Part shown: piece after piece, positions 1 through 12,036 of the stretch
How positions within the stretch are numbered: the stretch's first letter is position 1
Layout: each line of letters begins with the position of its first letter
Origin: Candidatus Scalindua sp.
Lineage (GTDB): Bacteria; Planctomycetota; Brocadiia; Brocadiales; Scalinduaceae
DNA: 40,402 nt
Direction: 5' to 3'
NCBI GenBank assembly: GCA_030748215.1
Contig: JASMMK010000027.1
Coordinates: 1 to 40,402, forward strand
Program-made: the position numbers and the translations under genes
Notes under the pieces: model-generated
The model's input: the letters and a program-made list of their open reading frames with translations, nothing else
Told to the model about the DNA's origin: nothing
The model's database searches: none

Positions 1-63
1 TTCTACTTCTGCAACTCGAAGCTTATGGATTATTTCTTCAGACTTGTATCGCTTTTGTGACAT
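1..63 (-). CDS. IS3-family transposase OrfA, N-terminal 21 residues (partial)
   Basis: The visible peptide starts MSQKRYKSEEIIHKLR, the standard opening of IS3-family OrfA proteins. OrfA is the helix-turn-helix DNA-binding part of the transposase and is normally joined to OrfB by programmed frameshifting. The start at 63 is preceded by a strong ribosome binding site (AAAGGGGG) about six bases upstream. The gene runs off the left edge, so whether the element is intact cannot be seen. Confidence 0.85.
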   Translation of the reverse strand, partial: MSQKRYKSEEIIHKLRVAEVE

Positions 64-140
64 GTTTTCCCCCTTTCTTAATCCAATTATATAGCTTTAT
101 ACTAACTTTACAACTGGATCAGTTTTTGGGGAGCAGGTCA
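1..140 (-). mobile_element. IS3-family insertion sequence, left end only
   Basis: The outer end is at base 140. Read on the minus strand the terminus begins TGACCTGCTCCCCAAAA, a typical IS3-family inverted repeat (TG start, C-rich run, A-rich run). About 77 bases further in lies the start codon of an orfA-type transposase, the usual spacing for such an element. The rest of the element, its orfB and the other terminal repeat lie beyond the left edge, so the target duplication cannot be checked. The insertion has interrupted a small membrane-protein gene (119-256). Confidence 0.8.
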
Positions 141-256
141 ATAGATTCAGTCCACTTAAAAGTGTCAGTACTAATCGATAAACCAAGATAAATTAAACTC
201 ATCACAAGAGATATAATGGTTGGAATCAAACCAACGCTTAACAGTGCTCTAATCAT
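119..256 (-). pseudogene. Small membrane-protein gene truncated by the IS
   Basis: An ATG at 256 follows a very good ribosome binding site (GAGAGGTGAT). It opens a 45-codon frame beginning MIRALLSVGLIPTIISLVMS, one long hydrophobic segment. The first 38 or so codons are host sequence. From base 140 the frame runs into the IS terminus and stops at 119-121 inside it. The strong ribosome site and clean hydrophobic start suggest a real gene whose 3' part was separated by the insertion. The missing part should lie on the far side of the IS. I do not recognise the family. The gene lies downstream of gatC on the same strand; the 229 bases between them hold nothing I can name beyond AT-rich sequence with short inverted repeats. 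Confidence 0.55.
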
Positions 257-485
257 TTATCACCTCTCTGCTTAAGAATGGAATATTTCGATTAAAATTC
301 ACTTCTGTATTATTCAAGGAGACATTGTTATGTTATATGAAACATTACAATAATTTATAATACACTAGTTTCATCCATTTAAACTGAACATTGTAATATT
401 ATTCAAAATATTATGATTGATCAAGAATGAAATGGCTACTAATAAGCTTCGCAAAGGAGTTATACGTGTAAATAGATCAGAAACT

Positions 486-773
486 TTATTCTAAAACCTT
501 CGGTACTTTAAAAAAACCGTTGGCACTTGAAGGCGAAAGTTCTAATATTTCTTGGCGTGGGAAAGAAGATTCTTGCTGATCTTCTCGAAAAACGTTTTTT
601 ATGGATGTTGCGTATGCCATTGGCTGGACATCATCTGTATCTAGTTCATTCAATTTTTCTATATAACCTAATATATCGGTTAACTGTTCTCGAAAAATAT
701 TTTTTTCATCATCTGCAAGCTTAATCCTGGAAAGAATAGCTATTTGTTCAATCTGTTTTATATCAATATCCAT
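486..773 (-). CDS. gatC: Asp-tRNA(Asn)/Glu-tRNA(Gln) amidotransferase subunit C
   Basis: The 95-residue protein has the usual GatC size and shape: an N-terminal helix with IEQIAILSRIKLADDE, the middle LGYIEKLNELDTDDVQPM segment, and a C-terminal FFKVPKVLE tail. GatC wraps around GatA and GatB and stabilises the enzyme that amidates Glu-tRNA(Gln) or Asp-tRNA(Asn) in the cytoplasm. It lies 42 bases downstream of rpmB on the same strand. gatA does not follow here: the downstream DNA holds only the IS-disrupted small gene, so gatA and gatB must be elsewhere or beyond the window. No clear ribosome binding site precedes the ATG. Confidence 0.93.
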   Translation of the reverse strand: MDIDIKQIEQIAILSRIKLADDEKNIFREQLTDILGYIEKLNELDTDDVQPMAYATSIKNVFREDQQESSFPRQEILELSPSSANGFFKVPKVLE

Positions 774-815
774 TGTAATCTGACAAAGAGAATTGAAATT
801 ATCTATTACAAATTG

Positions 816-1046
816 CTATACAACTTTAACAACTTTACCGGCATTCATACATCTAGTGCAGATCTTGATCCTTTTAATACTTCCATTAATATTTGCTCTC
901 ATAGTTTGAATATTCGGCTTAAATTTTCTCTTTGTTTTACCAGTAATTTTGAGGCCAACTCCACCCTTCTTTTTTGGCAAACCTCTACGCTCCAGCTTAT
1001 GTCCTACAGCCGTTTTTTTACCACATATTTCACAAACACGCGCCAT
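816..1046 (-). CDS. rpmB: 50S ribosomal protein L28 (zinc-binding form)
   Basis: The 76-residue protein starts MARVCEICGKKTAVGHK and has a second cysteine pair in ICTRCMNAGKV near the C-terminus. Two CxxC pairs mark the zinc-binding (C+) version of L28. It is a structural protein of the large ribosomal subunit. A ribosome binding site (GAGAGGAA) precedes the start. The gene sits between fur and gatC on the minus strand, 26 bases from fur, so the three may be co-transcribed. Confidence 0.96.
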   Translation of the reverse strand: MARVCEICGKKTAVGHKLERRGLPKKKGGVGLKITGKTKRKFKPNIQTMRANINGSIKRIKICTRCMNAGKVVKVV

Positions 1047-1072
1047 AACAAATTCCTCTCAAATAAAGTTAA

Positions 1073-1504
1073 TTACACTTCTTTACAATCTTCACAATAT
1101 CCCATAATCTGAAACTTGTGAGACTCTGCTTTAAATTTATTCTCGATACATACTTGTTCCTGAAATTCTTCAATTCTTTCGTCGGAAAACTCAATTATCT
1201 TGCCGCATCCGATACAAACAAGATGCTCATGATGCTCATGCCCATAAACATGTTCATAATGAGCGTGCTTTTCACCGAAAATTACTTCTCTAAGCAATCC
1301 ACTATTAACTAATAGTGCAAGAGTCCTATAAATAGTTGCTTTTGAGACTCTTTTGTTATTTTTCCTCATATCAATCAACAACTCTTCAGCCTCAAAGTGC
1401 CCGTGGCACTCAAAAACGTGATTTAATATGATTTGTCTCTCAGGCGTAAACTTTAACCCTTTTGATTGTACGTAATCTCTAAAAATCTTCTCAACTTCGT
1501 TCAT
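1073..1504 (-). CDS. Fur-family metal-dependent transcriptional regulator
   Basis: The protein (143 residues from the ATG at 1504) has the Fur layout: an N-terminal winged helix with ATIYRTLALLVNSGLL, then a histidine-rich metal site around HAHYEHVYGHEHHEHLVC. Two cysteine pairs (CIGCG and CEDC) form the usual structural zinc site. Fur proteins bind DNA with Fe(II), Zn(II) or Mn(II) as co-repressor and control metal uptake or peroxide defence; which metal applies here cannot be read from sequence alone. A TTG two codons upstream (1510) is an alternative start. It is the first gene of the fur-rpmB-gatC group. Confidence 0.92.
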   Translation of the reverse strand: MNEVEKIFRDYVQSKGLKFTPERQIILNHVFECHGHFEAEELLIDMRKNNKRVSKATIYRTLALLVNSGLLREVIFGEKHAHYEHVYGHEHHEHLVCIGCGKIIEFSDERIEEFQEQVCIENKFKAESHKFQIMGYCEDCKEV

Positions 1505-1604
1505 AAACAAACTTAATAATTCTAATAGAAGTTAATAAAAAAACGATTCTATATAAATTAAAGGAATATACAACTAGTATTTAGTGTATCCCCGCTGTTC
1601 AAGT

Positions 1605-1639
1605 AAAAAAACCCATCCCAAAAACTAATGGGATGGGTT
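1605..1639 (-). terminator. Rho-independent terminator of the rRNA operon
   Basis: A perfect 11-bp stem (TGGGATGGGTT at 1629-1639 with AACCCATCCCA at 1610-1620) encloses an 8-base loop. On the minus strand it is followed directly by a T-run at 1609-1605. It lies just past the 3' end of the 5S gene, in the direction of rRNA transcription, and separates the operon from fur. Confidence 0.9.
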
Positions 1640-1647
1640 ATTTAAGC

Positions 1648-1757
1648 CCCCAGCAATACCTACTCTCCCATCGTTGGATAGTACCATCGGCGTAAAAACC
1701 TTAACTACCGTGTTCGGAATGGGAACGGGTTTTTTATTTCTACTGTTGTCACTGGGG
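1648..1757 (-). rRNA. rrf: 5S ribosomal RNA
   Basis: On the minus strand the segment shows the conserved 5S core: CCCGTTCCCATTCCGAAC followed by GATGGTACT and GGGAGAGTAGG. The closing helix pairs the CCCCAGTGAC start with the GCTGGGG end. The ends are estimated from that helix and may be off by a few bases. It is the last gene of the linked operon, about 40 bases after the 23S gene. Confidence 0.93.
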
Positions 1758-1799
1758 AAAATCTCGCAATTTAGCAATGAAAAATAATTAAAAAAGGGT

Positions 1800-4836
<3,037 letters not shown>

Positions 4837-4869
4837 TCAATTATTTTACATCACTAAAATTGCGTCTAT

Positions 4870-4882
4870 TGCCAAAGAACAG
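4870..4882 (-). promoter_or_regulatory. boxA antitermination/processing site in the 23S leader
   Basis: On the minus strand this reads CTGTTCTTTGGC, matching the bacterial rRNA boxA pattern (TGTTCTTTGA-like) that loads the Nus antitermination complex. The same core, GTTCTTTGG, recurs in the 16S leader at 6931-6942. It lies between tRNA-Ala and the 23S start, a usual place for a second boxA. Confidence 0.7.
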
Positions 4883-4916
4883 TTACTACATACTTACAAC
4901 TTTACAAAAGAATTTG

Positions 4917-4989
4917 TGGAGATGAGCGGGATCGAACCGCTAACCTCGGCCTTGCAAGGGCCGCGCTCTCCCAGTTGAGCTACACCCCC
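4917..4989 (-). tRNA. tRNA-Ala (anticodon TGC)
   Basis: A full cloverleaf is seen on the minus strand. The acceptor pairs GGGGGTG with CATCTCC, the D-arm starts TAGCTCAACTGG, the anticodon loop in CCCTTGCAAGG gives TGC, and the T-arm reads GGTTCGATCC. The discriminator base is A and the CCA end is not encoded. It is the second spacer tRNA of the rRNA operon. Confidence 0.96.
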
Positions 4990-5031
4990 CAGTTAAATTC
5001 AACATACAAACATCATAATTTAACATGAGGA

Positions 5032-5109
5032 TGGTGGGCCTAAGTGGATTCGAACCACTGACCTTTCCCTTATCAGGGGAACGCTCTAAACCAACTGAGC
5101 TATAGGCCC
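5032..5109 (-). tRNA. tRNA-Ile (anticodon GAT), CCA encoded
   Basis: On the minus strand the acceptor pairs GGGCCTA with TAGGCCC. The anticodon loop in CCCCTGATAAGGG gives GAT and the T-arm reads GGTTCGAATCC. The discriminator A is followed by a genome-encoded CCA (5034-5032), unlike the neighbouring tRNA-Ala. It is the first spacer tRNA after 16S, the common bacterial Ile-Ala order. Confidence 0.96.
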
Positions 5110-5241
5110 TAGACCTCTTCCCAACCCTGAAAGGAACTCGCAATACTACCTGCCAGTGGTTCAGCACCCTCCCAACAATCCTAAAAAAACAAATAACAAC
5201 ATAAAAGACGCCGGATGTACCGACTTTGATTAACTCCATAG

Positions 5242-6813
<1,572 letters not shown>

Positions 6814-6930
6814 TTTAATAATGAACTCATTTTACTTTTTTTAACCACTCGCTACTTTCCCCGAACCGACCTAACGGCAACGAGCAAAGCAACTTATAAG
6901 CTATACACCCAACGCTTTTATGTTGTCAAT

Positions 6931-6942
6931 TTCCAAAGAACA
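6931..6942 (-). promoter_or_regulatory. boxA antitermination site in the 16S leader
   Basis: The minus strand reads TGTTCTTTGGAA, a close match to bacterial boxA. It lies only a few bases after the expected transcription start of the rrn promoter and about 120 bases before 16S. The matching core in the 23S leader (4870-4882) supports a real antitermination or processing role. Confidence 0.72.
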
Positions 6943-6951
6943 AGAACGGCG

Positions 6952-6979
6952 ATTGTAGACTAAAATAGAAAATTGTCAA
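6952..6979 (-). promoter_or_regulatory. Sigma-70 promoter of the rRNA operon
   Basis: The minus strand has a perfect -35 TTGACA (6979-6974), a 16-base spacer and a -10 TACAAT (6957-6952). Transcription would start near 6945, giving a leader of about 130 bases before the 16S gene. An AT-rich stretch lies directly upstream (6980-7020), as expected for an UP element. Confidence 0.8.
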
Positions 6980-7267
6980 TAGAAAATAAAAATTTTAAAA
7001 AAAAATATTATTTTTATACTTTTATAAGTATAGACAACGAAAGGCCATACACTCCTTTTGATCCAACCATATCGTATTTAAAACAGTTTTTTATCACCCA
7101 GAACAATAAAAACCTCTCTGAAAGGTGCCATTATGACAAAAAGCGACTTCTTTTTTTCTAAAAAATGCAAAAAGAATGCTTAAATACGCCTTTTTAGTTA
7201 AAATCCAGATAAATTACCTAACAACACCCAACAATCTTCCTACCACCAAAAATTTAATAAAAAACAC
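6980..7267. other. Intergenic region between divergent rrn and topVI-cluster promoters
   Basis: This AT-rich stretch lies between the rrn promoter (minus) and the 7268 promoter (plus). The only possible coding signal is a 16-codon plus-strand frame at 7133-7183 (MTKSDFFFSKKCKKNA) with an AAGGTG ribosome site just before the ATG. It is too short to call a gene. Nothing else is recognised. Confidence 0.5.
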
Positions 7268-7316
7268 TTGACTTCCTGCACAAATGTTGTATATTGCTAT
7301 TAAATTTCTACAACAT
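7268..7316 (+). promoter_or_regulatory. Promoter with overlapping inverted repeat (candidate operator)
   Basis: A -35 TTGACT (7268-7273), a 16-base spacer and a -10 TATATT (7290-7295) form a good sigma-70 promoter 38 bases before the next start codon. An exact 8-base inverted repeat, ATGTTGTA (7284-7291) and TACAACAT (7309-7316), brackets the -10 and the start site. That placement suits a repressor operator, though it could also form a hairpin in the leader RNA. Confidence 0.6.
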
Positions 7317-7333
7317 ATAGTAGGAGGAACTTT

Positions 7334-7435
7334 ATGCGCTTAGTAATACAAGAATTTAGACATGTAGGTATTCAATTCAGCCTGATTGCACTCTTAACAA
7401 TGGTTTATTTTCTACTTGTAAGGCTAGTTACATAA
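7334..7435 (+). CDS. 33-residue single-pass membrane peptide
   Basis: The ATG at 7334 follows an excellent ribosome binding site (TAGGAGGAAC). The peptide begins MRLVIQEFRHVGIQFSLIAL and has one hydrophobic segment from about residue 14 to 31 after a short charged start, so a single membrane span is likely. A strong promoter lies just upstream and the next gene starts two bases after its stop, consistent with translational coupling. I do not recognise a family. The promoter, ribosome site and spacing are the evidence that it is real. Confidence 0.6.
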   Translation: MRLVIQEFRHVGIQFSLIALLTMVYFLLVRLVT

Positions 7436-7437
7436 AT

Positions 7438-7665
7438 ATGGATGACAACCTAAGACGTCTAATGGCACAAATTGAGGCAGAACAGGGCCTGCGTCACTTA
7501 AACGAGATCCTACCTCAGTGCGTGGATCTACAAAAAACGCTGGCGATGCTTATGCATAATTTCTATACCTCTCTTTGCAAAGAAGGCTTTACGAAACCGC
7601 AAGCGCTTGAAATAATAAAAATGCACGGTACTGGCCTGGATACTAATTTAAATGACGATCTGTAA
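7438..7665 (+). CDS. 75-residue hypothetical protein
   Basis: It starts two bases after the stop of the 33-residue peptide gene, so it is probably coupled to it. The sequence is soluble, mostly helical in appearance, with two cysteines, a central MLMHNFYTSLCKEGFTKPQA segment and an acidic end. No signal peptide or membrane span is seen and I do not recognise a family. The KEGFTKPQALEII stretch looks like a helix-turn-helix-sized unit, but I would not call it DNA-binding. It precedes the archaemetzincin and topoisomerase VI genes on the same strand. Confidence 0.65.
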   Translation: MDDNLRRLMAQIEAEQGLRHLNEILPQCVDLQKTLAMLMHNFYTSLCKEGFTKPQALEIIKMHGTGLDTNLNDDL

Positions 7666-7697
7666 CTCTGGACAGCCTACTCCAGCGTAAATACAGA

Positions 7698-7859
7698 TTG
7701 TCAGTTAATATACCTACCCTCAAACACTTTTCAGTTATTCCACATCCAAAAGCAGATAAGTTGAAATTATCGCCAAAGCCTGTTGATGTAGCACTGTATC
7801 TTTTTGCACAGAATCAAGCTATATGCAATACACGTCGTTTTTTTATTTTCAAAATATGA
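7698..7859 (+). CDS. Possible 53-residue ORF overlapping the archaemetzincin start
   Basis: An open frame beginning at a TTG (7698) encodes LSVNIPTLKHFSVIPHPKA and continues to a TGA at 7857-7859. That TGA overlaps the ATG of the archaemetzincin gene as ATGA. The overlap and protein-like composition hint at translational coupling, but there is no ATG and no clear ribosome site. It could instead be non-coding or the frameshifted tail of an older, longer version of the preceding gene. Confidence 0.25.
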   Translation: MSVNIPTLKHFSVIPHPKADKLKLSPKPVDVALYLFAQNQAICNTRRFFIFKI

Positions 7860-8509
7860 TATCAGCTCTGAAATGCAATCACAAACTGGCCATCCTTGCC
7901 ACACTTACACTGCTATTAGCAAATAATGTATTCATAAAAACTAACTACGCTGCAAACACCGACATGAAGAAAATATTTTGTATAATCCCGATTGGAGACA
8001 TTGACAATAAGATCCTACAACACACACGAATGGAACTTGAAAAAAGGTTTAATGTTTCAGTAGAAATTGGAAGACAACTAGATGAGCCTGCTTATGCATA
8101 TCACAAACACAAAAAGCAGTATAACTCAACAAAGATACTGAAGAAAATATATAAATTAAAGTTAACGGGATATGACAGGATATTGGGAATAGTAGATGTT
8201 GATCTGTATGTACCCGAACGTACTTTTGTTTTCGGAGGAGCAGATGTGAAAAAGAAAGTATCCGTTATTTCCTTAACAAGGCTCAGGCAGGGGTTCTACA
8301 ATCAAACAGAGGATTCTGCGCTGTTTGAATACAGAACAATTATTGAAGCCGTTCACGAACTTGGACACACATACGGACTATACCACTGTAAAAATGATAA
8401 GTGTGTCATGTTCTTATCAAACACTATAGAAGACACAGATCACAAGGGAGCAGAGCTTTGCAGTAATTGCGAAAATATAATGGAAGAAAAAAGGGCATTA
8501 TTAAAATAA
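7856..8509 (+). CDS. Archaemetzincin-family zinc metalloprotease, secreted
   Basis: The protein has the archaemetzincin (M54) signature near its C-terminus: HELGHTYGLYHC with zinc ligands H167, H171 and H177 and catalytic E168. Cysteines follow at 178, 183, 202 and 205, as in the family's structural zinc site, with methionine after C183 (CVM). Residues 1-33 form a signal peptide (hydrophobic core around 11-25, likely cleavage near NYA-A), so it acts outside the cytoplasm, unlike many archaeal members. The start at 7856 keeps the signal peptide compact; an in-frame ATG at 7823 gives 11 more residues. The gene lies six bases before top6B. Its substrate is unknown. Confidence 0.85.
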   Translation: MISALKCNHKLAILATLTLLLANNVFIKTNYAANTDMKKIFCIIPIGDIDNKILQHTRMELEKRFNVSVEIGRQLDEPAYAYHKHKKQYNSTKILKKIYKLKLTGYDRILGIVDVDLYVPERTFVFGGADVKKKVSVISLTRLRQGFYNQTEDSALFEYRTIIEAVHELGHTYGLYHCKNDKCVMFLSNTIEDTDHKGAELCSNCENIMEEKRALLK

Positions 8510-8515
8510 AAACAA

Positions 8516-10111
8516 ATGGCATCTTCAAAAAGAACAAAAAAAGAAGCTAAGAACACTTCAAAGATAACCGCTAAAGATCTTGCAAAAAAGCAGAGAGAAA
8601 TTTCAGTCAGTGAGTTCTTCACAAAGAACAGACACTTACTTGGATTTGACAACCCCAGAAAAGCCTTACTCACAACAATCAAGGAAGGAATAGACAACTC
8701 TCTGGATGCATGCGAAGAAGCGAAAATCCTTCCTGACATAAAGGTACACATAAGCCATATAAAAAAATCTGAAGATAGATTCTTAGTAACCATTGAAGAC
8801 AATGGTCCCGGTATTTTAAAAACACACATACCAAAGATTTTCGGCAAACTACTTTATGGCTCAAAGTTCCACAGACTTAAAATGTCCAGAGGGCAGCAGG
8901 GAATTGGCATATCCGCAGCAGGCATGTATGGCCAGCTAACAACAGGCAAGCCGATACTGATAACGTCAAAAACTTCACCAAAAGCACCTGCTCACCATTA
9001 CAGCCTTGTCATAGACACACAAAAGAACGAACCTCGAATTGTAAAAGATGAGGTGGTCGATTACGAAGTCAAACGAGGAACAAAGGTGGTTATTGAACTG
9101 GAAGCAAAATACCAGAAAGGCAAACAATCTGTCGACGGATACATTGAACAAACTTCCATCGCCAACCCACATGCCGACATTACATACATCAACCCTGAAG
9201 AGAAGGAAATAAAATACCCCAGAGCTTCAAAGGAGTTACCCATAGAACCAAAAGAGATAAAACCACATCCCTATGGTATTGAACTGGGAATATTGATAAA
9301 GATGCTGCATGACACAAAATCTAAAAACCTCCGCTCCTGCCTTACTAATGATTTCTCCAGAGTAAGCACAAGAGTCGCAAATCAGATTTGCGAAAAAGCC
9401 GGATTACTCGGAAAGGCCCGGCCTTCAAGGATTGCAGTCCAGGAAGCAGATGCACTTTTCAAAGCTATCAAATTAACTAAGATCATGAACCCCCCTACAG
9501 ATTGCATCTCTCCAATTGGAGAAAGTGCCATAATCAAAGGACTAAAGAAACAGATCAATGCAGATTTCTTCACATCAAATACGAGACCACCGTCTGTATA
9601 TAGAGGCAACCCATTTCAGATTGAAGTTGGGCTGGCATACGGAGGAGACTTGCCGGAGGAGGGACTGATAAGGCTTATGAGATTTGCCAATAGAGTTCCG
9701 TTACTGTATCAGCAATCCGCATGCGTTGTTACTGAATCAACAGTAAACACTTCGTGGAGAAATTACGGACTGTCACAATCTACCGGCGCACTCCCATCCG
9801 GCCCGATACTCCTGATGGTACACCTCGCATCTGTCTGGGTACCTTTTACATCTGAAAGTAAAGAGGCAATCGCACATTACCCTGAGATTGAAAAAGAGAT
9901 CAAATTGGCCCTGCAGGAATGCGGTCGCCACGTATCTACATTTATTAAGAGAAAAAAGAGAGCGGCCGAAGAGTTCAAAAAGAAATCGTATATCAAGAAA
10001 TATATACCTCACATTGGAATAGCATTAAAGGAAATCTTAGATCTAAACGACAAACAGGAGCAAAAAATAATTAATAATCTGACAGATGTCCTTGAAAGGA
10101 GTAGATCATGA
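8516..10111 (+). CDS. top6B: DNA topoisomerase VI subunit B
   Basis: The 531-residue protein has the GHKL ATPase fold of topoisomerase VI B. It shows the N-box [13 protein letters not shown] (residues 58-70; E58 and N61 catalytic/Mg), DNGPG (95-99) and the long ATP-lid motif [17 protein letters not shown] (124-140). The transducer part follows, with a basic, helical C-terminus. With subunit A it makes transient double-strand breaks to relax or decatenate DNA using ATP. Its stop overlaps the top6A start as ATGA. Topo VI is mainly archaeal and plant, sporadic in bacteria, so lateral acquisition is plausible. The length matches archaeal subunits. Confidence 0.95.
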   Translation: MASSKRTKKEAKNTSKITAKDLAKKQREISVSEFFTKNRHLLGFDNPRKALLTTIKEGIDNSLDACEEAKILPDIKVHISHIKKSEDRFLVTIEDNGPGILKTHIPKIFGKLLYGSKFHRLKMSRGQQGIGISAAGMYGQLTTGKPILITSKTSPKAPAHHYSLVIDTQKNEPRIVKDEVVDYEVKRGTKVVIELEAKYQKGKQSVDGYIEQTSIANPHADITYINPEEKEIKYPRASKELPIEPKEIKPHPYGIELGILIKMLHDTKSKNLRSCLTNDFSRVSTRVANQICEKAGLLGKARPSRIAVQEADALFKAIKLTKIMNPPTDCISPIGESAIIKGLKKQINADFFTSNTRPPSVYRGNPFQIEVGLAYGGDLPEEGLIRLMRFANRVPLLYQQSACVVTESTVNTSWRNYGLSQSTGALPSGPILLMVHLASVWVPFTSESKEAIAHYPEIEKEIKLALQECGRHVSTFIKRKKRAAEEFKKKSYIKKYIPHIGIALKEILDLNDKQEQKIINNLTDVLERSRS

Positions 10112-11190
10112 CAAAAACACTTAAGAAAATAGAAGAATCTGCTTCCTCTATTCACAACAAGATCACTAAGAAGAAAAAGCCCAGTATGGAATTTCCCATT
10201 CGCTCACTAAGTAACGTTAAATATATCGCGAAGAAAGGTTTCCTGGAACTTATCGGGCAGAAAAAATCACGCACTTTAACGGTAAATACCGTGAAAACAT
10301 TTGCCCAGACACTGAGAGTAATGTCCCTATCTAAAGAGCTCATTGAAAAAGATGATATAGCCACAAAAAGGGAAGCTTATTATGTATCAAAAAACTGGGA
10401 TGATGCACGCTTTGAAGAACAACCAGAATCAGATACCGTAATCGATGATGTCGAGGCAATGTTTGAAGTCAATAGAGAACAATTGGGTTTTATCCCGGAA
10501 GAGAAGGGAGGAGATGTTGCCGGAAAACTGGTTGTAATAGACAAGGACCAGGAGACCGGCAAGCAGCTCAAAATCGACTGCACTAAATTCGGATCAGGTG
10601 CATACTCCATTCCTATTTCAACAGAACATCTGAAATTCGAAACTAACGCTAAGTTTGTACTTGTGATAGAGACTGCCGGGATGTTCCAGCGACTTGTAAA
10701 ACACAATTACTGGAAGAAGGCAAACTGTATATTAATCTCTATGGGAGGTGTACCAACCAGAGCATGCAGAAGATTCATCAGGCGTTTATCAGAGGGCAAA
10801 AAGATTCCCGTTTATGTCTTTGTAGATGGAGACCCTTATGGCATAAGCAACATATACAGGACACTTAAGGTGGGTTCAGGAAATGCGGCACACATCAACC
10901 AATACTTTTGCGTACCAAATGCACGATACCTTGGCATAACACCGCAGGATATCATTGATTACAAACTCCCGACCCATCCATTAAAAGATGTAGACATTAA
11001 GAGAGCGAAAGATGCACTAAAAAATGATCCGTTTATAAAAGCGTATAAGGAGTGGCAAAAAGCAATTAACCAGATGCTGAAAATGGGCGTAAGGGCAGAG
11101 CAACAGGCACTGGCGAAACATGGCCTTAACTATGTCATTGAAAAATACCTTCCTCAAAAACTGAAGAAGGCTGACAGTTTTCTTCCCTAG
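10108..11190 (+). CDS. top6A: DNA topoisomerase VI subunit A (Spo11-like)
   Basis: The 360-residue protein has the winged-helix (5Y-CAP) motif [11 protein letters not shown] with the catalytic tyrosine at 91 or 92. A TOPRIM domain carries E188 (VLVIETAGM) and the DxD pair D240/D242 ([13 protein letters not shown]). It cleaves both DNA strands and is relative to the meiotic recombinase Spo11. It overlaps top6B by four bases, so the two subunits are translationally coupled. Its last 51 bases recur about 900 bp downstream (12037-12087) with only synonymous differences, which shows that the 3' end of this locus has been rearranged. Confidence 0.95.
   Translation: MTKTLKKIEESASSIHNKITKKKKPSMEFPIRSLSNVKYIAKKGFLELIGQKKSRTLTVNTVKTFAQTLRVMSLSKELIEKDDIATKREAYYVSKNWDDARFEEQPESDTVIDDVEAMFEVNREQLGFIPEEKGGDVAGKLVVIDKDQETGKQLKIDCTKFGSGAYSIPISTEHLKFETNAKFVLVIETAGMFQRLVKHNYWKKANCILISMGGVPTRACRRFIRRLSEGKKIPVYVFVDGDPYGISNIYRTLKVGSGNAAHINQYFCVPNARYLGITPQDIIDYKLPTHPLKDVDIKRAKDALKNDPFIKAYKEWQKAINQMLKMGVRAEQQALAKHGLNYVIEKYLPQKLKKADSFLP
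11140..11190 (+). repeat. 51-bp repeat, copy 1 (3' end of top6A)
   Basis: This stretch encodes the last 16 residues of Top6A plus its stop. It is repeated at 12037-12087 with three mismatches, all at third codon positions (AAA/AAG, CTT/CTC, AAG/AAA). The two copies flank the 846-bp segment that carries the membrane-protein gene at 11383-11940. Confidence 0.92.
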
Positions 11191-11302
11191 ATAAAACCTT
11201 GCTTATATGCGAGAGCTAACCGTTTTCCCATGACAATTTATCATGTGGTAATCTGAAAAGCGGTTTCATCAATGACAATTTTTCTAGTTTTTATAAATCC
11301 TG

Positions 11303-11348
11303 CTATACTAACCGAAACAGACTACAGTGGCTATCTCGATTAGTATAG
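11303..11348 (+). promoter_or_regulatory. Extended -10 promoter with inverted repeat
   Basis: TGCTATACT (11301-11309) is an extended -10 element about 75 bases before the next start codon. A perfect 9-base inverted repeat, CTATACTAA (11303-11311) and TTAGTATAG (11340-11348), overlaps the -10 and reaches past the likely start site, as a repressor operator would. No good -35 is visible. Confidence 0.45.
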
Positions 11349-11382
11349 ACGCAGTTCATTTACCTGTCAGGAACATCTAAAA

Positions 11383-11940
11383 ATGAAACAAATAGAATAT
11401 AATAGTGAGAACCTTAAGCAGATAATGTACGGTTTATTATTGCCTGCAGTGGCAGGAACAATTTTTTGGTACCTCATTCAACATGCTGTCTCAGGCAGGT
11501 ATTTATCAATAATTATAAGTTTTGTCCTAGTCTATTACTTTTGCCTCCACTTCCTTTCTGGTTCCCAAATCCCTGCAAAACATTATGGTATTGTTGGTTT
11601 CTTGCTTGATTTGATTATAATTCTTTCTATTGAAGTACTGTTTTATTCAGTGGATGGCCTTCCACAGCGAATTGATATCGGCCTTGTAGCTGTACTTGTT
11701 ATTTTTCTCGCTCTGTTTTTTTGGAACTTAAGATCAAAGAGATATAGAGAAACCTCCTCAAACAACACCATTTTAACCATAATAACAGGATCTATCCTAG
11801 TAATTTCATTTAGATCGCTAAGTTATATGATTGACATCCTAAGCGAACATCATGCAATGTTATTTCCTGCAATAACATTAGCTACAGTATCAACATACTA
11901 TCTATTACTACAGCAAAAACATCGAAAAAAAGGGGATTGA
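11383..11940 (+). CDS. Integral membrane protein, function unknown
   Basis: The 185-residue protein has about six hydrophobic segments (near 15-32, 40-58, 66-88, 100-116, 131-148 and 158-175) and a basic C-terminus (KHRKKGD). There is no signal peptide or recognisable catalytic motif, and I cannot assign a family. It has its own candidate promoter with an inverted repeat. It lies wholly inside the segment bounded by the two copies of the top6A 3' end, so it was probably brought in, or left behind, by the recombination that created that duplication. Confidence 0.7.
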   Translation: MKQIEYNSENLKQIMYGLLLPAVAGTIFWYLIQHAVSGRYLSIIISFVLVYYFCLHFLSGSQIPAKHYGIVGFLLDLIIILSIEVLFYSVDGLPQRIDIGLVAVLVIFLALFFWNLRSKRYRETSSNNTILTIITGSILVISFRSLSYMIDILSEHHAMLFPAITLATVSTYYLLLQQKHRKKGD

Positions 11941-12036
11941 ATTATTTATTTCCAGAAAAAGTATTGTGCCTGTCCAACAGTCTTTTGACGAGCATGCCCG
12001 ATGATTTACTTGACAGGTCCCCATAATTCAAGTAAT

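Noticed and set aside
6900-6929. A second rrn promoter (TTGACA at 6929-6924 with TATAGC 18 bases on)
   Set aside because: The TTGACA follows boxA directly and lies inside the leader of the better promoter; the -10 is poor. It could still be a weak P2.
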